Below are positions 17,683 through 22,861 of a stretch of DNA of 22,861 nucleotides, piece after piece. The stretch is from Sphingomonadales bacterium (GTDB taxonomy: Bacteria; Pseudomonadota; Alphaproteobacteria; Sphingomonadales; Sphingomonadaceae). Where the stretch lies: NCBI GenBank assembly GCA_027489295.1, contig JAIYAA010000249.1:1-22861 (forward strand). Reading direction: 5' to 3'. Position numbers and translations under genes: made by a program. Numbering within the stretch: position 1 is the first letter of the stretch; every line of letters starts with the position of its first letter. Under the pieces are notes generated by a model. That model searched no databases. It had not been told where the DNA came from and saw nothing but the letters and a program-made list of their open reading frames with translations.

Positions 17683-19959
17683 ATGGCCTTGACCGCAGCC
17701 GCCTCCGCCCGGGAAATTCTCACCCGCCTTCATGACCTGATGGCGAAACGGCTGCCGGTCCAATCGAAGCTCAACGCCGTCGTCAACATCATCGGCGAGG
17801 CGCTGCACAGCGAGGTCTGCTCGATCTACCTGCTGCGCGAAGGCGTGCTGGAGCTGTTCGCGACGCGCGGGTTGAAGCAGGAGGCGGTGCACGTCACCCG
17901 GCTGGGGCTGGGCGAGGGGCTGGTCGGCACGATCGCTGCGCATGTCGAAACGCTCAACCTCGACGAGGCGACCAGCCACCCCAATTTCGTCCATAACCCG
18001 GAAACCGGCGAGGACCGCTTCCACAGCTTCGCCGGCGTACCGATCATCCGGCGCGAGCGGGCGGTGGGCGTGCTCGCCGTGCAGCATGTCGATCCGCGGC
18101 GCTATGCCGATATCGAGATCGAGGCGCTGCAGACCGTCGCGATGGTGCTTTCCGAGCTGATCGCCAATGCCGAGCTGATCGACGCGACGGGCGGCACCTC
18201 CACCCGGCTGCAGCCGACCGCGGCGGGCACGATCCGCGGTTTCCGGCTGGTCGAGGGGATGGCGCGCGGCGTCGCGGTGTTCCACCAGCCGCGCATCACC
18301 ATCGAGCATACCGTCGCCGAGGATACCGAGGCCGAGCGCCACCGCGTCTACGCGGCATTCGACAAGATGCGCCAGCAGATCGACCGCATGACCAGCCAGG
18401 CCGAATTCGGCAGCGGCGGCGAGCATGAGGAGATCCTCGCGACCTACAAGATGTTCGCCTATGACGAAGGCTGGAGCCGTCGGATCAACGAGGCGATCGA
18501 TTCCGGCCTGACCGCCGAGGCGGCGATCGAGCGCGTCCAGCAGCGCACCCGCCAGCGCATGCGCGAGATCGACGATCCCCTGCTGCGCGACCGGATGCAC
18601 GATCTGGAGGATCTCTCCAACCGGTTGCTGCGCATCGTCTCGGGCCAGCTCGGCACCGCCGCGCAGCTGGGGCTGCGGCACGATTCGATCCTGATCGCGC
18701 GCAACCTGGGGCCCGCCGAACTGCTCGAATATGACCGGCGGCGGCTGAAGGGGGTGGTGCTGGAGGAAGGCTCGCTCACTGCGCACGTCACCATCGTCGC
18801 GCGCGCCATGGGCGTGCCGGTACTGGGCCGCGTGCGCGACGTTCGCCGCGAAGTGGCCGAGGGCGACCTGCTGCTGCTCGACGTGGGCGAGGAAAGCGTG
18901 TTCGTGCGCCCCTCGCTGGCGATGGAGGAAGCGTTCGAGGCCAAGCTGGCGCTGAGCCAGAAGCGCCGCGCGGCCTTCGCGCAGCTCAAGAACGTGGCGC
19001 CGGTGACCAAGGACGGGCACCGGGTGACGGTGATGGTCAATGCCGGGCTGCGCGACGACGTCGCTGCGCTCGACCTGACCGGCGCCGACGGCATCGGCCT
19101 GTTCCGCACCGAATTCCAGTTCCTCGTCTCGGCCACCCTGCCGCAGCGCGAGGCGCAGCGGCGGCTCTACCGCGACGTGCTGGAGACGGCGGGCGACCGG
19201 CCGGTGATCTTCCGCACCGTCGACATCGGCGGCGACAAGGCGCTGCCCTATCTCAACCATGACGAGGATGGCGAGGAAGAGAACCCCGCCATGGGCTGGC
19301 GCGCGCTGCGCCTCGCGCTCGATCGCGATGGCCTGATGAAGGCGCAGGCGCGCGCGCTGATCGAAGCGGCGGCGGGGCGTACGCTCAACGTGATGTTCCC
19401 GATGGTTTCCGAACCCTGGGAGTTCGACGAGGCGCGGGCGCTGTTCGAGGCGCAGCATAGCTGGCTCGCCGCGCGCGGGCGCAAGCTGCCGACCGAGATC
19501 CGCTACGGCGCGATGCTCGAGGTGCCTGCGCTGGCCGAGGTGCTCGACGTGCTGCTGCCCAAGCTCGAGTTCCTGTCGATCGGCACCAACGACCTCACCC
19601 AGTTCCTGTTCGCCGCCGATCGCGCGCATCCCAAGCTGGCGCTGCGCTACGACTGGCTGAGCCCGGCGATCCTGCGCTTCCTCAAGCGGGTGAGCGACGA
19701 GGCGCGCGCGGCGAACGTTCCGGTTGCGGTGTGCGGCGAGATGGGCGGGCGGCCGCTGGAGGCGCTGGCGCTGATCGGGCTGGGCATCGATCGCCTGTCG
19801 ATCACCCCGGCCGCGGTGGGACCGATCAAGGCGATGCTGCGGTCGCTCGATCGCGGCGCGGTGATGGCGGCGATCACGCGCATGCTGGCGCATCCGCAGG
19901 GCACGCTGCGCGACGACCTCACCGCCTGGGCGGAGTCCCAGGGGGTCGAACTGGCCTGA
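17683..19959 (+). CDS. ptsP: Phosphoenolpyruvate-protein phosphotransferase PtsP (enzyme I-Ntr)
   Basis: The first enzyme of the nitrogen-related PTS; it takes phosphate from PEP and passes it to NPr, then EIIA-Ntr, for regulation rather than sugar uptake. It has 758 aa in the usual order: an N-terminal GAF sensor domain (about 18-165, SEVCSIYLLREGVLELFATR), an EI N-domain (about 185-300), the phospho-histidine swivel domain with H368 in GSLTAHVTIVARAMGVPVLG, and the PEP-binding barrel (about 420-740) with GIGLFRTEFQFLV and active-site C684 in VCGEMGGRPLEALAL. lysC-ptsP proximity is frequent in alphaproteobacteria; here two unrelated genes lie between. The start follows the family N-terminus (ASAREILTRLHDLM). 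Confidence 0.97.
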   Translation: MALTAAASAREILTRLHDLMAKRLPVQSKLNAVVNIIGEALHSEVCSIYLLREGVLELFATRGLKQEAVHVTRLGLGEGLVGTIAAHVETLNLDEATSHPNFVHNPETGEDRFHSFAGVPIIRRERAVGVLAVQHVDPRRYADIEIEALQTVAMVLSELIANAELIDATGGTSTRLQPTAAGTIRGFRLVEGMARGVAVFHQPRITIEHTVAEDTEAERHRVYAAFDKMRQQIDRMTSQAEFGSGGEHEEILATYKMFAYDEGWSRRINEAIDSGLTAEAAIERVQQRTRQRMREIDDPLLRDRMHDLEDLSNRLLRIVSGQLGTAAQLGLRHDSILIARNLGPAELLEYDRRRLKGVVLEEGSLTAHVTIVARAMGVPVLGRVRDVRREVAEGDLLLLDVGEESVFVRPSLAMEEAFEAKLALSQKRRAAFAQLKNVAPVTKDGHRVTVMVNAGLRDDVAALDLTGADGIGLFRTEFQFLVSATLPQREAQRRLYRDVLETAGDRPVIFRTVDIGGDKALPYLNHDEDGEEENPAMGWRALRLALDRDGLMKAQARALIEAAAGRTLNVMFPMVSEPWEFDEARALFEAQHSWLAARGRKLPTEIRYGAMLEVPALAEVLDVLLPKLEFLSIGTNDLTQFLFAADRAHPKLALRYDWLSPAILRFLKRVSDEARAANVPVAVCGEMGGRPLEALALIGLGIDRLSITPAAVGPIKAMLRSLDRGAVMAAITRMLAHPQGTLRDDLTAWAESQGVELA

Positions 19960-20029
19960 ACCAGCGATCGAATGATTTCGCAGCGGCGTTGACAGCGCCT
20001 GCACCGCGGGGGCATCCCCTGCACGACAG

Positions 20030-20060
20030 GGCGAGCGACCCAGGGTCCAACGCGCTCGCC
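20030..20060 (+). promoter_or_regulatory. Leader hairpin abutting the rodZ-like Shine-Dalgarno
   Basis: GGCGAGCG (20030-20037) and CGCTCGCC (20053-20060) are a perfect 8-pair inverted repeat, and the Shine-Dalgarno GGAGGA begins at the very next base (20061). A TTGACA at 19989-19994 could be a -35 element for a promoter upstream, although no good -10 is seen. The structure could tune translation or act as a terminator for ptsP; this is inferred from the repeat only. Confidence 0.35.
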
Positions 20061-20070
20061 GGAGGAAAGA

Positions 20071-21024
20071 ATGCAAGGCGATACGCCCGACGATCCCGGC
20101 CAGACTGCTGCCCGCCCCGGTGAACGCCTGCGCATCGCGCGGGAGGCGCTGGGGCTGGATCTCACCGAGATCGCCGCACGCACCCGCATTCCGCAGCGCC
20201 ATCTCGAGGCGATCGAAGCGGGGACCTATACCGGCCTGCCGTCGATCACCTACGCCACCGGCTTCGCCAAGGCCTATGCGCGCGCCGTGGACGCCGACGA
20301 AGTGGGGATCGCCCGCGACGTCCGCGCCGAGCTCGGCCAGATCGAGCGCCCGGTGATCACCCCCGAATATCCGCTGCAGGAGCCGTCGCGCGCCGCACCG
20401 GGCGGGATTGTGTGGTTCGGCGTGATCGTCGCGCTGGTGATCGTCGCCGGGCTTGGCATCTGGTACGGCACCAACTGGTTCCGCGGGGGCGCCGCGCAGG
20501 GCGACGGGCTGGTCCAGCAGCTCGAACCGACGCCGACGCCCACTGCTGCGGCGCCCGCACCGGTGCCGAGCCCGACCGTTCCCGCGGTGGAGCACGTCAC
20601 GCTCGTCGCGCGGGGGCCTGCCTGGATCCGTATTACCGATGCCACCGGCAAGAAGCTGGCGGAGAAGGAACTGGCCGCCAGCGAGCGCTACGAAGTGCCT
20701 GACGACGCCGATCATCCGCGCATCCGCACCGGCCGCCCGGACCAGCTGCAGGTGCTGCTCAACGGCAGCGAAATTGCCCCGCTCGGCACCGAGGTGAAGG
20801 TGGTCGAGGCGGAACTGACCTCGGCGGCGCTGCGTGCGCGCGGCCAGCCTGCGGCCACGCCGTCGCCTAGCCCGAGCGCAACGACCGCGGCGACGACCAC
20901 TCCCCGCGAGCGGGCGCCCCGCCGCCGGCTCGGCGCGCGCGCGCCCGACAGCGTCGACGTTGCGACCTCGCCGTCGGCGCCGGGAGGCGGCACGACCCCG
21001 ACGGGCGACACGCCGAACCGCTGA
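20071..21024 (+). CDS. RodZ-like HTH inner-membrane protein with DUF4115 domain
   Basis: A bitopic membrane protein (317 aa). A cytoplasmic HTH_25-type domain spans about residues 16-90 (GERLRIAREALGLDLTEIAA, IPQRHLEAIEAGTYTGLPS, TYATGFAKAYARAV). One membrane segment follows at 113-131, then a Pro/Thr-rich linker (150-172) and a periplasmic DUF4115 beta domain (about 175-248). A low-complexity Ser/Pro/Thr/Arg tail of about 65 residues ends the protein. RodZ links MreB filaments to the elongation machinery and sets cell shape; this architecture matches it, though the tail is not diagnostic. The Shine-Dalgarno is GGAGGA. It lies between ptsP and cpoB on the same strand. Confidence 0.85.
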   Translation: MQGDTPDDPGQTAARPGERLRIAREALGLDLTEIAARTRIPQRHLEAIEAGTYTGLPSITYATGFAKAYARAVDADEVGIARDVRAELGQIERPVITPEYPLQEPSRAAPGGIVWFGVIVALVIVAGLGIWYGTNWFRGGAAQGDGLVQQLEPTPTPTAAAPAPVPSPTVPAVEHVTLVARGPAWIRITDATGKKLAEKELAASERYEVPDDADHPRIRTGRPDQLQVLLNGSEIAPLGTEVKVVEAELTSAALRARGQPAATPSPSPSATTAATTTPRERAPRRRLGARAPDSVDVATSPSAPGGGTTPTGDTPNR

Positions 21025-21040
21025 GGGGCTGGCGCGAGCG

Positions 21041-21065
21041 GGCGCCGCTTGGCTATAGCGGCGCC
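21041..21065 (+). terminator. Hairpin between the rodZ-like gene and cpoB
   Basis: GGCGCCGCT (21041-21049) and AGCGGCGCC (21057-21065) form a perfect 9-pair stem with a 7-base loop, 17 bases after the rodZ-like stop. There is no T-run, so it may be a partial terminator or mRNA stabiliser between two co-directional genes. Confidence 0.45.
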
Positions 21066-21106
21066 ACGCCTCCGCTCCCCGGGGGGCGCTGAGGGAATCA
21101 TCGACG

Positions 21107-22021
21107 ATGCGTATTGCTCTCGCTGCAGCACTGGCCTTTGCCGCGTTCGGCTTCAACGGCACCGCCCAGGCGCAGGCCCAGGACGGCACTGTCGGCCAGC
21201 GGGTCGACAAGCTGGAGCGCGAGATGCGCGCCGTGCAGCGCAAGGTGTTCCCGGGCGGCGCCGGCATGACCGTGGAGCCGCAGATCACCCAGCAGGTCGA
21301 TACCACCCCGCCGGGCGTGCCCGCGACGACCCCGCTCGCCGATCTCACCCAGCGCGTCGCCGCGCTGGAGAGCCAGATCCAGACGATGACCGGGCAGATC
21401 GAGCAGAACCAGTACCGCATGCGCCAGCTTGAAGAGGCGTTCGGCGCGTACAAGGCGGCAACCGATTCGCGCATCAAGACGCTGGAGACGCCGCCGGCCC
21501 CGGCCTCCACCGATGCGGCGCCCAGCGACGGCGACGTCGCCGCTTCGGGCGATTCCGCGCCGGCCGCTGCCAAGCCCGCCGGCGACCGCGCCGCCAAGGT
21601 CGCGGCGGTCCAGAAGCCGAGCAGCGGCGATGCGGGCGAGGACCTGTACCTCTACGGCTTCCGGCTGTGGCAGGCGAAGTTCTACCCCGAAGCCGCCAAG
21701 GTGCTCGAGCAGTACAAGGCCAAGTTCCCCACCGGCAAGCGCGCCAGTTTCGCCCGCAACCTGCTCGGCCGGTCCTATCTCGACGACGGCAAGCCGAGCC
21801 TCGCCGCGGTCGCGCTGTACGAGAACTACACCAAGGATCCGAATGGCGAGCGCGCGCCCGACAGCCTTTTCTATCTCGCCCAGGCGCTGGTGAAGCTGAA
21901 GAAGCCGGCCGGCGAAGTCTGCAAGGTCTATGACGAGCTGGACAAGGTCTATGGCCCGTCGCTCTCGGGCGAGATGAAGGCGGGTGTCGCCAAGGGTCGT
22001 GCGGATCAGCGCTGCAAGTGA
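21107..22021 (+). CDS. cpoB: Tol-Pal system-associated periplasmic protein CpoB/YbgF
   Basis: A periplasmic protein (304 aa) that in Escherichia coli coordinates peptidoglycan synthesis with outer-membrane constriction through Tol-Pal. The signal peptide covers about residues 1-22 (ALAFAAFGFNGTAQA). Coiled-coil segments follow at about 28-47 (VGQRVDKLEREMRAVQRKVF) and 78-130 (LTQRVAALESQIQTMTGQIE), then an Ala/Pro-rich linker and tetratricopeptide repeats from about 185 to 300 (LYGFRLWQAKFYPEAAKVLE, FARNLLGRSYLDDGKPSLAA, DSLFYLAQALVKLKKPAGE). GAGGGA precedes the ATG. The tol-pal genes themselves are not in the window. It overlaps the tilS start by 23 bases. Confidence 0.9.
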   Translation: MRIALAAALAFAAFGFNGTAQAQAQDGTVGQRVDKLEREMRAVQRKVFPGGAGMTVEPQITQQVDTTPPGVPATTPLADLTQRVAALESQIQTMTGQIEQNQYRMRQLEEAFGAYKAATDSRIKTLETPPAPASTDAAPSDGDVAASGDSAPAAAKPAGDRAAKVAAVQKPSSGDAGEDLYLYGFRLWQAKFYPEAAKVLEQYKAKFPTGKRASFARNLLGRSYLDDGKPSLAAVALYENYTKDPNGERAPDSLFYLAQALVKLKKPAGEVCKVYDELDKVYGPSLSGEMKAGVAKGRADQRCK

Positions 22022-22861
22022 CGCGTCGCTGATCGACGCGATCGCGAGCGAGGATATCGCCCGCTTCACCGCCGATTGGCTGGCGCTCGCAGGGCGGGCG
22101 CCGAGCGCCGCTGCGCCGATCGGGGTCGCGGTTTCCGGCGGCACGGACAGCCTCGCGCTGCTGTTGCTGGCGCAGGCGGCGTTTCCGGGGGCGGTCGCCG
22201 CCGCCACCGTCGATCATGGGCTGCGGGCACAATCCGCCGAGGAGGCGGCGTTCGTCGGATCGGTCTGTGCGCGGATCGGCGTGCCGCACGCCGTCCTGCC
22301 GCCGCGCCCCGAAATGCTGGCCGGCGGCAACCTCCAGGATCGTGCGCGGGCGATGCGCTATCGCTGTCTTGCCGAGTGGGCAGGGGCGGTGGGTGCGCCT
22401 TGGGTGGCGGTGGCGCACCAGCAGGACGATCTTGCCGAAACCTTCCTGCTACGCGCTCGCCGCGGGGCCGGGCTGGGCGGGCTGGCGGCGATGCTGCCCG
22501 CCCGGTCGCTGACCGGCGGGCCGGGGGCGCTGTTGCTCGTTCGCCCGCTGCTCGGCTGGACGCGCACCGATCTTGCAGGGCTGGTAGCAAGTGCCGGGAT
22601 CGCGGCGGTGGAGGATCCCTCGAATCGCCATCCCCGCTTCGATCGCAGCCGGATGCGCCGTCTGCTTGCCGAAACCCCCGAACTGCTGCCCGCACGGCTG
22701 GCACTGGCCGCCGCCAATCTGCGCGATGCGGAAGCGGCGCTTGCCTGGGTTGCCGCGCGCGAATGGGCGGCGCGCGCCGATGTCGAGGACGGGCAGGTGA
22801 CGCTCGACCTCGCCGATCTGCCGCGCGACCTGCGCCGCCGCCTCGTCGTTCGCGCGCTGAA
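21999..22861 (+). CDS. tilS: tRNA(Ile)-lysidine synthase TilS (3' end beyond window)
   Basis: An ATP-dependent enzyme that attaches lysine to C34 of the tRNA(Ile) CAU anticodon, changing its decoding to AUA. The PP-loop ATPase signature SGGTDSLALLLLAQA is present, followed by AATVDHGLRAQSAEEAAFV, GGNLQDRARAMRYRCLAEWA, VAVAHQQDDLAETFLLRA and EDPSNRHPRFDRSRMRRLL, all TilS landmarks. The best start in frame is the GTG at 21999 (VRISAASDASLIDAIA...), which overlaps the end of cpoB by 23 bases; no in-frame ATG precedes the PP-loop nearby. About 287 residues are visible and the C-terminal part is missing. The overlap suggests co-transcription with cpoB. Confidence 0.95.
   Translation, partial: MRISAASDASLIDAIASEDIARFTADWLALAGRAPSAAAPIGVAVSGGTDSLALLLLAQAAFPGAVAAATVDHGLRAQSAEEAAFVGSVCARIGVPHAVLPPRPEMLAGGNLQDRARAMRYRCLAEWAGAVGAPWVAVAHQQDDLAETFLLRARRGAGLGGLAAMLPARSLTGGPGALLLVRPLLGWTRTDLAGLVASAGIAAVEDPSNRHPRFDRSRMRRLLAETPELLPARLALAAANLRDAEAALAWVAAREWAARADVEDGQVTLDLADLPRDLRRRLVVRAL

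Noticed and set aside
20533..20580. Short Thr/Pro/Ala codon repeats in the rodZ-like gene as a tandem-repeat element
   Set aside because: The units are imperfect and fit an ordinary Pro/Thr-rich linker between membrane segment and periplasmic domain.
16558..21597. A 1679-codon minus-strand open frame covering ptsP and its neighbours
   Set aside because: It lies antisense to five well-identified genes, its product is Arg/His/Ala/Asp-rich without any domain, and long antisense open frames are expected in DNA with strong G/C third-position bias.

Overview
The window is GC-rich (roughly two thirds G+C by eye), densely coding chromosomal DNA. It most likely comes from a sphingomonad alphaproteobacterium (Sphingomonas or a close relative). 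The reasons are a crtY-crtI carotenoid operon, a TonB-dependent receptor, MipA/OmpV and DUF2141 proteins, an aspartokinase-ptsP neighbourhood typical of alphaproteobacteria, and strong codon bias to C/G at third positions. I see no rRNA, tRNA, insertion sequence, prophage or CRISPR array. No gene-free stretch exceeds 300 bases; the longest is the thiC leader of about 200 bases.

Region 1 (1-6900) surrounds carotenoid synthesis. crtI (cut by the left edge) and crtY are coupled by a one-base stop/start overlap on the minus strand. Divergent from them is a CatB-type hexapeptide acetyltransferase, which runs tail-to-tail into a large TonB-dependent receptor and overlaps it by 24 bases. Upstream of the receptor on the same strand is a small protein resembling the YqfO-type domain of NIF3 proteins. 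Divergent from that is a membrane-bound di-iron hydroxylase of the sterol desaturase superfamily, whose 3' end overlaps the signal-peptide region of a secreted DUF2141 protein.

Region 2 (6970-10667) holds a MipA/OmpV outer-membrane protein and thiC behind a clear TPP riboswitch. The leader also contains a helix covering the thiC Shine-Dalgarno sequence, and a competing helix, so a translational switch can be proposed. ung lies convergent to thiC, with a hairpin between them.

Region 3 (10776-16437) holds a small secreted protein of carbohydrate-binding beta-sandwich type, ubiG with a coupled DUF1810 gene, lysC (aspartokinase) with a plausible internal start for a regulatory subunit, and a probably Tat-exported GH115 alpha-glucuronidase. 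The GH115 and secreted genes point to hemicellulose (glucuronoxylan) use.

Region 4 (16573-22861) is a plus-strand run: a nitronate monooxygenase-like flavoprotein, ptsP (enzyme I of the nitrogen PTS), a RodZ-like HTH membrane protein, cpoB/ybgF and tilS (cut by the right edge). The last genes link cell shape, envelope constriction and tRNA modification.

I did not find a clearly new multi-gene system. The points most worth a second look are the thiC leader switch, the internal lysC start, the lone YqfO-like domain, the EF-hand-like loop in the TonB receptor, the hydroxylase/DUF2141 overlap, and the GH115 gene lying inside an otherwise housekeeping block.
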